Assembly (NCBI GenBank): GCA_913046025.1 | Contig: CAJWRP010000225.1 | Coordinates: 1-5,024, forward strand | DNA from: an uncultured Chloroflexota bacterium | GTDB lineage: Bacteria > Chloroflexota > Dehalococcoidia > SAR202 > UBA11138 | Length of the DNA: 5,024 nucleotides | Direction: 5' to 3' | Part shown: positions 1-5,024 of the stretch, piece by piece | Layout of the letters: each line of letters opens with the position of its first letter | How positions within the stretch are numbered: the stretch's first letter is position 1 | Made by a program: the position numbers and the translations under genes | Notes under the pieces: generated by a model | What the model saw: only the letters and a program-made list of their open reading frames with translations | Database searches by the model: none | Told to the model about the DNA's origin: nothing

Positions 1-107
1 ATGTTTTTAGCACCAAACAGCTCATGTGCTTTCCAGATAAAACCTAACGCCTAGGAGTCCCATGGGGGATTTTGTAGTAAGTGAATGTTTGATAAGATGC
101 CGAAGCA

Positions 108-138
108 TTGAAATGGTGCACTGTCAAAGGAATATGAA
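108..138 (+). promoter_or_regulatory. weak candidate promoter for the 135-residue gene
   Basis: TTGAAA at 108-113 and TATGAA at 133-138 are separated by 19 nt and would place the start of transcription about 25 nt before the coding sequence. The match is partial and the spacer is long. The rest of 1-170 shows no gene and no clear repeat, so this is only the best-looking promoter there. Confidence 0.2.
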
Positions 139-156
139 AGTATAAGAAATGGGTAT

Positions 157-164
157 AAGGAGGT
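157..164 (+). promoter_or_regulatory. strong Shine-Dalgarno sequence
   Basis: AAGGAGGT, a full complement to the 16S rRNA 3' end, lies 6 nt before the ATG at 171. It fixes that start codon and predicts efficient translation of the small protein. It is much stronger than anything found before the transporter or kinase starts in this window. Confidence 0.85.
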
Positions 165-170
165 CAGGAT

Positions 171-578
171 ATGGCAAGTGAAAAGTTAGGTTCCATCAAG
201 GCGGTAACGACGACAAAAGTACTACCAGCCAACGGCACTAATCCCAGGTTTGAAGTGACTGTACCAAGCGGGAACGGGACTCTCGCTGGGGTAGATGTCC
301 AGATGATGGCTACCTATGCAGGTGAATTGAGAGCGGACGGGACAATTTATGCAGAATGTCCGAATTCTGGTGTCGTTATGGCTGCAGACGGAGTAGCAAC
401 TTTTAGAGCTACCGGAATCGGAACATTTACAGAAGATGGAGGAAATAGTTTCAAAGGGATGGTCTATTTCCAAACGTCAGCTCCTTCCCTTGTGAGCTTA
501 AATGGAGCTGCTGTTGTTTACAACTGGGATGTGGACGCTGAAGGAAATGCAGCATGGGAACTTTGGCAGTGGAAGTAG
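171..578 (+). CDS. small beta-rich protein of unknown function
   Basis: A 135-residue protein whose ATG is fixed by an AAGGAGGT 6 nt upstream and which ends in TAG. I do not recognise a named family. There is no signal peptide, no transmembrane segment and no lipobox, so it is probably cytosolic. The composition is rich in Gly, Ala, Thr and Val, with alternating hydrophobic/polar stretches (FEVTVPSG 27-34, ATFRATGIGTFTEDGG 76-91, FKGMVYFQTS 94-103, GAAVVYNWDVDAEGN 112-126), which suggests a small all-beta barrel or sandwich. The C-terminus is aromatic and ends WELWQWK (129-135). There is one cysteine (C63), so no disulfide or metal site is evident. The overall pattern recalls small calycin-like or allene-oxide-cyclase-barrel-like proteins, but that is a fold-level impression only. 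It is monocistronic and converges with the sulfurtransferase across a shared terminator, so context gives no function. The gene call is secure; the function is unknown. Confidence 0.85.
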   Translation: MASEKLGSIKAVTTTKVLPANGTNPRFEVTVPSGNGTLAGVDVQMMATYAGELRADGTIYAECPNSGVVMAADGVATFRATGIGTFTEDGGNSFKGMVYFQTSAPSLVSLNGAAVVYNWDVDAEGNAAWELWQWK

Positions 579-690
579 TCAATTCACTTCAGAACTCCCA
601 TATGCGGTTTAGTGACACCTAGCAGTATCTTAAACTCATGACCCTATAAATTGGGTATCTTATCCTGCTACCTGGGGAAATCACACAGAA

Positions 691-721
691 AAAAGCCCTC
701 GCGGTTAATGCGAGGGCTTTT
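691..721. terminator. bidirectional intrinsic terminator
   Basis: A perfect 12-bp inverted repeat, AAAAGCCCTCGC (691-702) and GCGAGGGCTTTT (710-721), flanks a 7-nt loop GGTTAAT. Read on the plus strand it ends in four T and would terminate the 135-residue gene about 110 nt after its stop. Read on the minus strand it ends in six T (complement of 689-694) and lies 19 nt after the stop codon at 741. It therefore serves both convergent genes and looks stronger for the minus-strand sulfurtransferase. The remaining intergenic DNA, 579-690, shows nothing else I can support. Confidence 0.9.
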
Positions 722-740
722 AGATGACTTGGGTAATTTT

Positions 741-1586
741 TCAAAGGGTCAGTGGAGTGTCGTCCCGATTCGCCCACTCACCCATAGATCCGTCGTAGTT
801 TCTGGTCCGCTGGTAGCCCAGCAGATTGAGGATGAACATACCGTGCGCCGCACGGATGCCGCCCTGTCAATAAGTGACGACCTCTTTTTCAGGCGTCACC
901 CCAGCCGCCTCTAGCATGGCGCGAAGCTCATCAGCAGGCTTGATAGTCATTAACTTGTCTTCGGTGACAAAGTTCAGCCACTCGAGGTGCACCGAATTGG
1001 GAACTCTTCCTGCACGCTTGTTGCCACGGTTGTTGGTACCTTCCCATTCGCTGTCTGCGCGGACATCCAGAAACAGAACGTCGGAATTATCTACATTGGC
1101 CACACCGTAGTCCAAAGTGCAGATAAGGTTGTCATTGGTCTTGGGGGTGAACATTGCGGAATTCTTTGTAGGGCTGGCATCCGACACTGGCCTGTCTTCG
1201 TCAAACCACTTCCGCCAGCCGCCGTTTAGCACCTTGACGTTGCTATGTCCGTAGTAGTTCAATACCCACCATAGCCTTGATGACCATAGCGAGCCATTAC
1301 TGTCGTAGGCAACGACAAGTTTGTCATCGCCGATGCCCATGGACTCCATGATCTCTTTCACTCTGTCTGGTGGAGCGACCAGCGGGTACTTCCTAACGTC
1401 GGAGTCGTACTCCACCTGCTTGATGTAGTGGTGCACGGGGATGCCAACAGCATTCTTTATATGGGCTCGCTTGTAGACGTCGATCGGGTCGCAGTCGACG
1501 ATTCGAATATTGGGATCATCTAGTCTCTCGGCAAGCCAATCGGTTTCTACTAGCAGGTCCGGGTTGGCGTAACCCTGGTTAGTCAT
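741..1586 (-). CDS. two-domain rhodanese sulfurtransferase, probable selenoprotein (Sec at active site)
   Basis: Thiosulfate or 3-mercaptopyruvate sulfurtransferase type protein; the family moves sulfane sulfur from a donor to thiols or cyanide through a persulfide on one catalytic Cys. Read through the TGA at 867-869 it is 281 residues, the usual family length. The N-terminal inactive rhodanese domain covers about 8-135 (AYDSNGSLWSSRLWWVLNYYG near 93-113, where an Asp replaces the catalytic Cys). The C-terminal catalytic domain starts near 155, with LDVRADSEWEG (173-183) and VPNSVHLEW (195-203). Codon 240 is TGA where the family has Cys, preceded by VVTY and followed by QGGIRAAHG, NLLGYQRTRNYDGSMGEW (254-271) and the natural stop at 741. 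Other cysteines are only C32 and C156. The ATG at 1586 is chosen because GAGGT lies 6 nt upstream; an in-frame TTG at 1607 has no such site. If TGA is not recoded, the product is 239 residues and lacks its active-site loop. The donor substrate cannot be told. Confidence 0.8.
835..860 (-). promoter_or_regulatory. candidate bacterial SECIS hairpin
   Basis: On the minus strand, 11 nt after the TGA, CCGTGC (855-850) pairs perfectly with GCACGG (846-841) around a GGC loop (849-847). Beyond a single unpaired U (840) the stem can extend by U-A, A-U, C-G and two G-U pairs (856-860 with 839-835). The loop starts 17 nt after the TGA and its first two bases are G. Known bacterial SECIS elements lie inside the coding region just after UGA, with a short G-containing apical loop about 16-37 nt downstream, and this hairpin fits that layout. 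It overlaps codons for the conserved IRAAHG, so part of the symmetry could be coincidence. Confidence 0.55.
867..869 (-). other. in-frame TGA at catalytic cysteine position, likely selenocysteine codon
   Basis: Codon 240 of the sulfurtransferase is TGA in the context VVTY-(TGA)-QGGIRAAHG. Rhodanese active-site loops have the form C-x-x-G-x-R/S, and two-domain bacterial members commonly read YCxGGxRA. The TGA thus falls on exactly the residue that carries the persulfide. The reading frame stays open and family-like for 41 codons after it. Cys to Sec at a catalytic thiol is the standard pattern by which selenoproteins are recognised. A Cys (TGT/TGC) to TGA mutation or base-call error is the competing explanation. 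Confidence 0.7.
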
Positions 1587-1592
1587 ATTTTT

Positions 1593-1597
1593 ACCTC
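1593..1597 (-). promoter_or_regulatory. Shine-Dalgarno that decides the sulfurtransferase start
   Basis: GAGGT on the minus strand is followed by AAAAAT and then the ATG at 1586, a 6-nt spacing. The upstream in-frame TTG at 1607 would put this site inside the coding region, so the ATG is preferred and the protein begins MTNQGYANPD. Confidence 0.75.
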
Positions 1598-1652
1598 GTA
1601 AGTCCAATTAGAGTTGGTTGGCAGCTTCGAAGTTGCCTGGAAATCGGGCCTG

Positions 1653-1681
1653 AGTATAGCACATCGCCTGGTTCGTGACGC
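1653..1681 (-). promoter_or_regulatory. candidate extended -10 promoter of the sulfurtransferase
   Basis: On the minus strand TGCTATACT (1661-1653) is an extended -10 element (TGn before TATACT). The best -35 hexamer is GCGTCA (1681-1676), 17 nt upstream and only a 3/6 match. The site lies entirely in the 103-bp gap after the transporter stop at 1690, leaving a 5' leader of roughly 60 nt. It would let the sulfurtransferase be transcribed independently of the transporter. Confidence 0.45.
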
Positions 1682-1689
1682 TCATCTTG

Positions 1690-2991
1690 CTAGGGGTATC
1701 GGTAGTCTCGGATTGCGCGCATGGAGCGCCAGACTACAATCACGACCAAAATCCCAACTAAACCCGCCAGCACCATGGTGTAGCCTGCCCCTATCTGGTC
1801 GGACATGAAGCCGACTTCAAATGTCCCGATGTTATTGGCGCTCATAGCTGACACGTTATTGAAGCTGACGGCCCTTCCTCTCATGTTGTCCGGTGTAGTT
1901 AGTTGCACCGTAGTTTGGCGTGTGGCCATGCCTATGGCGTCTGTGGTTCCTAGACCAATCAGTACTACAACTCCTAACCAGAGAGCGGTCGTAAACCCCA
2001 GGACGATGAGCAGCAGCGCGAAGCCAAGTGAGGCGTACATTACAAGCATGCCCTTGGCTCTGAAACGTGTTAGGAAGAGAACTGCAAAGGTCCCTGCTAT
2101 GCCGCCGATTGAATTGGCGGCTGTCATCACGCCCACAGCGCCGGGTCCGGCTTTGAACAGGCGGTCAGCCATCAGAGGCATTATCTGCCTGTAGTGGCTG
2201 ACTATGGTTACGCCTATGTCCATGATGTACAGGCCGGGCAAGATTGGGTGTGACTTGATGAACAGAAAGCCCTGCCACATCCTGCTAAGCATGGATCCCT
2301 CAGTTACGACTCCACGAGGTACTCCTGGAACCCTAATCAGCAGCGGAAGTATGATACCGGGTATGGAGAACAGTGTGGCCACAGCAAAGGTGGCTGGAAA
2401 ACCAAGCGTCGTGATGGTGCCAGCGAACACCAACGGCGAGACGACAGCACCTACCTGGAATGTGGCTGTGTTTGTTGTCACGGCGTGCATCAAGTGAGTT
2501 CTGGGCACTACGTTGGCTGTCAGGGCCGACCTTGCCGGGTTACCCAAGGTGCTGGCCATGCCAAGAATGGCTGTTGTGGCGAATATGTGCCAGGGAAGTA
2601 GTTGGTCTGTAGCAACTAGTACTGTCAGGGCGATAAGGAGAAAGAAGCTGACAGACTGCGCATACGACATTAGCTTTTTGCGATCAATCTGATCAGCCAG
2701 TGCACCACCGTACAGGACTGCTGGTAGCTGGACGGCCAATTGCACCAGTCCAAGCAGGCCCAACTGCACACCTGAGCCGGTCTCTTCGTATAGCCACACG
2801 CCGGTGACCAGGAGGCGCATCTGCATGGTTATCATCTGAGCCACGCCGGAAATCCACAGCATACGGTAATCGCGATAGGCCAGGGCTGACCAGGGCTTGA
2901 GCCGGGCTACAGCGTCCATGGTTGGAACTTGAGGTTCGCTATCCTGCTCATGTGGCAGCTTTACTTCAGGGTTGGGGCCGTCTACGGGCAT
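1690..2991 (-). CDS. MFS transporter, EntS/MFS_3-type exporter family
   Basis: A 433-residue, 12-helix major facilitator of the cytoplasmic membrane, moving a small molecule by proton coupling, most likely outward. A polar 30-residue N-terminus precedes WSALAYRDYRMLW (34-46), the usual entry to helix 1 in this family. Motif A is GGALADQIDRKK (95-106) in the loop between helices 2 and 3. Hydrophobic spans follow near 114-128, 136-150, 177-195, 201-220, 252-267, 286-306, 316-332, 336-352 and 403-421. QTTVQLTTPDNMRGRAVSFNNV (359-380) matches the PDxxRGRvxS signature typical of MFS_3 (enterobactin exporter-like) proteins. Length is normal. The frame is open upstream to 3105, but ATG 2991 is preferred because a TATAAT promoter lies inside that extension; ATG 2919 (residue 25) is also possible and neither has a clear Shine-Dalgarno. 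It is divergent from the kinase. The substrate is unknown; drug, siderophore or sugar-related compounds are all possible. Confidence 0.88.
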   Translation of the reverse strand: MPVDGPNPEVKLPHEQDSEPQVPTMDAVARLKPWSALAYRDYRMLWISGVAQMITMQMRLLVTGVWLYEETGSGVQLGLLGLVQLAVQLPAVLYGGALADQIDRKKLMSYAQSVSFFLLIALTVLVATDQLLPWHIFATTAILGMASTLGNPARSALTANVVPRTHLMHAVTTNTATFQVGAVVSPLVFAGTITTLGFPATFAVATLFSIPGIILPLLIRVPGVPRGVVTEGSMLSRMWQGFLFIKSHPILPGLYIMDIGVTIVSHYRQIMPLMADRLFKAGPGAVGVMTAANSIGGIAGTFAVLFLTRFRAKGMLVMYASLGFALLLIVLGFTTALWLGVVVLIGLGTTDAIGMATRQTTVQLTTPDNMRGRAVSFNNVSAMSANNIGTFEVGFMSDQIGAGYTMVLAGLVGILVVIVVWRSMRAIRDYRYP

Positions 2992-3008
2992 GAGTTTTGC
3001 GAGTGGGC

Positions 3009-3030
3009 AAGGATAGGAGAATGCATCCTT
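3009..3030. repeat. inverted repeat, possible operator at the transporter promoter
   Basis: AAGGAT (3009-3014) and ATCCTT (3025-3030) form a 6-bp inverted repeat with a 10-nt spacer. It covers the predicted transcription start of the transporter, just downstream of its -10 box, which is a position where a dimeric repressor would block transcription. No regulator gene is present in the window, and a 6-bp repeat can arise by chance. Confidence 0.3.
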
Positions 3031-3033
3031 ACT

Positions 3034-3063
3034 ATTATACGACAGGGGATTTACGGTGGGCAA
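3034..3063 (-). promoter_or_regulatory. sigma-70-type promoter of the MFS transporter
   Basis: On the minus strand TTGCCC (3063-3058) and a perfect TATAAT (3039-3034) are separated by 18 nt. Transcription would begin near 3027, leaving a leader of about 35 nt before ATG 2991. It lies in the divergent intergenic region, so the kinase promoter must be nearby; I cannot identify a convincing one on the plus strand (TATGAT at 3086-3091 lacks a -35). Confidence 0.6.
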
Positions 3064-3133
3064 TGCGATATGACCGGGCGAGCGGTATGATGTGGGCCAG
3101 AACATTCATAAATCTAGGTTGAGTCGGAAATGT

Positions 3134-4639
3134 ATGGCTGGTGATAACAGAAAATACAAAACACCATTTGTGTTGGCTGTAGATGTGGGTAGCTCATCTG
3201 TTAAAGCGGCCGTCTACGATGCCGACGCGAACTTGGTCGACGGCACGCTGTCTCAGGCTGGTCACGAACTGCATACGGACGTGTCTGGCGCCGCCGTAGA
3301 ATGGCCTGGCCATCTGCTTGATGCGATAGAGTCGACTATTGACTCTGTATTGGAAAAAGCGGGCACTAATGTTGATGGCATCGCGGCCGTTGCAATGGAC
3401 TCCATGGCCATGACGATGTTGCCTCTGGACAGCAATGGCAAACCGCTCGGTCCGTTTTTCACCTATGCGGACAGTCGGTCCAGGTCGGAAGTTGACCTCA
3501 TGAGAAAGCTGGTAGACGAAGATTCTGTTCACCAGCGTACCGGTTGCCATCAGCATACGTCGTACGTGCCGCCGCAGATACTGTGGCTCGCCAAACAACA
3601 ACCTGAACTTGTGAAGGAGGCCCAGCTGTGGGTCGACGTTAGCGCCTATTGCCACCGGCGCTGGTTTGCGCGCGAAGATATCCCGATGAGCCGAGCAGCG
3701 GCCTCCTGGGCAGGCATGTTGGACGTAGACAACGCTGTGTGGGATGAAGAGTTGCTGTCGCATCTGCCTCTGACGGCCGAGCAGTTGCCTCAACTGGCCA
3801 CGGACGACACTTCGCACCAGGGACTGTCAGCTGAATATGCTAAAAAGTGGCCAGCATTATGGAACGTACCGTTCTTTATTGCAGTGCCTGACGGCGGTGC
3901 CGCCAACATTGGCTGCGGATGCGTGGGAAATGATAGGGTGTCGCTGACTCTAGGTACCAGTGGGGCCATGCGAATGGTGTTGGATAGCCGACCCGCCAAC
4001 ATACCGACGGGATTGTGGGCATATAGCCTGGCTGGCAAAACTGTGCTGGGCGGAGCTCTGACGGATGCCGGAAGTGTTTACGCGTGGCTGCGAAGCACTT
4101 TACAACTACCCGCCGAACACTGGAAACTGGAAAAGGGGTTGGCGGCGATGGAACCTGCGGCTCATGGACTAAATGTGCTGCCGTTCTTTTCAGGGGAGCG
4201 CAGTCCTGGTTGGGCGTCTGATGCGACCGGCGTCATTCAGGGCATAAGCGTGGCCACCACATCTATTCAAATAGTGCAGGCCTGGCTCGAATCAGTGGCG
4301 TACAGGTTTTCCCTGATTTGGGAACTTTTGAAGGCGCATGCCTCGGAAGATGCCCTGATTGTTGCCAATGGACGCGCCATTTCGAGTTCGCCTTATTGGG
4401 GGCAACTTATGACGGACGTGCTCGGCCACCCTATTACTATGAGCACCGTATCTGAGGCTGCCACTAGAGGAGGCGCTATTATGGCCTTGAAAGCCCTGGG
4501 AGTTTGGACGGGGCTAGGCGATGTGGAGCCTTCGCAGGCGATCACGTATTGGCCAGACAAGGTTCGAAATAAGGTCTACCTTCAAGCTATGGAAGCTCAG
4601 TCAGGACTGTACGATTCTCTGGTGCGAGGAAATCTTTAG
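3134..4639 (+). CDS. FGGY-family carbohydrate kinase (gluconokinase-like)
   Basis: A cytosolic, ATP-dependent sugar or sugar-acid kinase of 501 residues, the normal FGGY length. The N-terminal ATPase-fold domain opens with LAVDVGSSSVKAAVYD (14-29), the phosphate-1 motif with Asp17. PDGGAANIGCG carries the probable catalytic base Asp253. LTLGTSGA (271-278) is the second phosphate motif. FFSGERSPGW (351-360) is a stretch seen especially in gluconokinase-type members, followed by WLESVAYRF. The nucleotide-site region reads VANGRAISSSPYWGQLMTDVLG from 410, where relatives usually have a GG pair (xxGGxxxSPxW); here it is NGR. EAATRGGAIMALKALG ends the fold. ATG 3134 is chosen because the conserved sequence begins about 11 residues later; the frame also reaches a GTG at 3092, which would add 14 unconserved residues. 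No strong Shine-Dalgarno is seen. It is divergent from the exporter. Gluconate, xylulose or another polyol are possible substrates; the family is certain, the substrate is not. Confidence 0.88.
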   Translation: MAGDNRKYKTPFVLAVDVGSSSVKAAVYDADANLVDGTLSQAGHELHTDVSGAAVEWPGHLLDAIESTIDSVLEKAGTNVDGIAAVAMDSMAMTMLPLDSNGKPLGPFFTYADSRSRSEVDLMRKLVDEDSVHQRTGCHQHTSYVPPQILWLAKQQPELVKEAQLWVDVSAYCHRRWFAREDIPMSRAAASWAGMLDVDNAVWDEELLSHLPLTAEQLPQLATDDTSHQGLSAEYAKKWPALWNVPFFIAVPDGGAANIGCGCVGNDRVSLTLGTSGAMRMVLDSRPANIPTGLWAYSLAGKTVLGGALTDAGSVYAWLRSTLQLPAEHWKLEKGLAAMEPAAHGLNVLPFFSGERSPGWASDATGVIQGISVATTSIQIVQAWLESVAYRFSLIWELLKAHASEDALIVANGRAISSSPYWGQLMTDVLGHPITMSTVSEAATRGGAIMALKALGVWTGLGDVEPSQAITYWPDKVRNKVYLQAMEAQSGLYDSLVRGNL

Positions 4640-4712
4640 TCACTATTACCGCATCTAAGCAGCAGAGCCCAAAGAAATGATATGTACATTGTGTTTAGAT
4701 TATCGTAGTGAC
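4639..4712. repeat. nested inverted repeats after the kinase gene
   Basis: GTCACTA (4639-4645) is complementary to TAGTGAC (4706-4712), and inside it ATCTAA (4653-4658) is complementary to TTAGAT (4695-4700). The pairs are nested in the right order to form a 7-bp plus 6-bp stem around small internal loops. The outer arm begins in the last base of the kinase stop codon. There is no T-tract, so it is not a standard intrinsic terminator; it could be a structured 3' end of the kinase mRNA or chance. Confidence 0.35.
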
Positions 4713-4764
4713 GAGGGCAGGGTTTGTGTGGGTCAGGTAGTCTAAAATTGGAATAAAACTTTTT

Positions 4765-4792
4765 TTGTACGGCTAATTCAGGTTGGTATATT
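4765..4792 (+). promoter_or_regulatory. candidate promoter reading out of the window
   Basis: TTGTAC (4765-4770) and TATATT (4787-4792) are 16 nt apart and are preceded by an A/T-rich block including seven T (4760-4766) that could act as an UP element. Transcription would start near 4799 and run toward the right edge. The -35 match is only moderate. Confidence 0.3.
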
Positions 4793-4874
4793 CTCATGTG
4801 GTATGATTGGGGCTGATAACCTCTGGAAAGCTACCAATAAATCGCCCTACTATATCGATTGTTTGGGGTCTGTA

Positions 4875-4906
4875 ACGGTGGAGAGTGTTACCGTCCAAGC
4901 TACTCT
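4875..4906 (+). ncRNA. possible pseudoknot-forming leader segment
   Basis: ACGGT (4875-4879) pairs with ACCGT (4890-4894). Within its loop, AGAGT (4882-4886) can pair with ACTCT (4902-4906), giving the order of an H-type pseudoknot. An alternative 5-bp hairpin, GTAAC (4872-4876) with GTTAC (4887-4891), competes. The stems are short and I recognise no known riboswitch consensus. Confidence 0.2.
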
Positions 4907-4966
4907 AATTTAAGGGGAAAATCTTCTTGGCATAGCTCTTTTTCCCTCTTTACGGCCATTGGACTC

Positions 4967-5000
4967 GCTGACCAACGTGCTATGTCAGGACGTTGGCAGC
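4967..5000. repeat. strong hairpin near the right edge
   Basis: GCTG (4967-4970), one unpaired A, then CCAACGT (4972-4978) pair with ACGTTGG (4990-4996) and CAGC (4997-5000), giving 11 base pairs around an 11-nt loop. No T-tract follows on either strand. It ends 6 nt before a GAAGGG Shine-Dalgarno-like sequence (5007-5012), so it may be part of a 5' leader controlling translation of a gene starting at 5020. Confidence 0.4.
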
Positions 5001-5019
5001 CTGATTGAAGGGTTCAGAT

Positions 5020-5024
5020 ATGAC
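5020..5024 (+). CDS. possible gene start cut by the window edge
   Basis: ATG at 5020-5022 follows GAAGGG (5007-5012) with a 7-nt gap, a normal ribosome-binding arrangement. Only five bases of the candidate gene are visible, so its existence and product are unknown. It would carry a leader of about 220 nt from the candidate promoter at 4765-4792. In the gene-free stretch 4640-5019 no other open frame has a usable start and Shine-Dalgarno. Confidence 0.25.

Noticed and set aside
651..914. Plus-strand open frame of 87 codons
   Set aside because: It runs through the terminator hairpin and antisense to the sulfurtransferase C-terminus, has no Shine-Dalgarno and no protein-like pattern.
867..1607. 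A 246-residue sulfurtransferase starting at TTG 1607 and ending at the first TGA
   Set aside because: The start places a good Shine-Dalgarno inside the gene, and the end removes the whole active-site loop although family-like sequence continues in the same frame to 741.
1620..1637. Short hairpin GGCAGCTTCGAAGTTGCC between transporter and sulfurtransferase
   Set aside because: On the transcribed minus strand it contains an A-C mismatch and lacks a T-tract, so neither a terminator nor a regulatory role is supported.
1805..2497. Plus-strand open frames of 129 and 97 codons
   Set aside because: Both are antisense to transmembrane segments of the transporter and show no recognisable domain.
3194..3817. 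Minus-strand open frame of 207 codons
   Set aside because: It is wholly antisense to the conserved kinase, with an arginine-rich low-plausibility composition; a shadow frame.
4751..4767. A-rich run followed by seven T, as a terminator for the kinase
   Set aside because: No GC-rich stem directly precedes the T-tract, so it does not meet the intrinsic terminator pattern; it suits an UP element better.
4875..4917. SAM-II or THF riboswitch, suggested by GGAGAGT and a pseudoknot followed by AAGGGG
   Set aside because: The remaining conserved positions of those classes are missing, and no start codon with an open frame follows AAGGGG.
5007..5024. tRNA T-arm-like GGTTCAGAT near the right edge
   Set aside because: No matching T stem, anticodon arm or acceptor pairing could be found upstream.
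4914..5024. Open plus-strand frame from 4914 to the edge, possible partial gene
   Set aside because: It has no ATG and no Shine-Dalgarno-supported alternative start, and 37 open codons are not significant.

Overview
This is a bacterial window of moderate GC content, organised as four complete genes plus a gene-free tail. The gene set (an MFS_3-type exporter, an FGGY sugar kinase, a two-domain rhodanese and a small beta-rich orphan) together with the residue style suggests an uncultured free-living bacterium. A Chloroflexota/SAR202-like lineage is my best guess, but it is low confidence because there is no rRNA or other phylogenetic marker here.

Layout. Positions 1-170 hold no gene except the leader of the first one. 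A 135-residue cytosolic protein of unknown function (171-578, +) follows a near-perfect Shine-Dalgarno sequence. It converges on a rhodanese-type sulfurtransferase on the minus strand, and a strong bidirectional hairpin terminator (691-721) lies between them. Upstream of the sulfurtransferase, on the same strand, is a 12-TM MFS transporter (start best placed at 2991, stop at 1690). The transporter is divergent from an FGGY-family carbohydrate kinase (best start 3134, ends 4639, +). The 142 bp between those two starts contain a TATAAT promoter for the transporter. Positions 4640-5024 carry no convincing complete gene. They hold several inverted repeats, a possible promoter, and a possible start codon with Shine-Dalgarno in the last bases of the window.

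Main result. The sulfurtransferase frame appears to stop at a TGA (867-869), but the same frame continues for 41 more codons to a second TGA at 741. Those 41 codons encode the missing end of the rhodanese C-terminal domain, beginning QGGIRAAHG. The TGA sits exactly where the catalytic cysteine of the CxGG active-site loop belongs. The RNA just downstream can fold into a hairpin (perfect 6-bp upper stem, GGC loop, 17 nt after the TGA) that fits the general layout of a bacterial SECIS element. The intrinsic terminator lies 19 nt beyond the second stop, not the first. Together these point to a selenocysteine-containing rhodanese of about 281 residues rather than a truncated gene. A nonsense mutation or a sequencing error remains the alternative.

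How the genes work together. The divergent transporter and kinase could belong to one small-molecule uptake/export and phosphorylation module, but the sequence does not prove this. The sulfurtransferase has its own candidate promoter and probably acts independently in sulfur (or selenium) transfer. No selenocysteine machinery (selA, selB, selC, selD) lies within the window.
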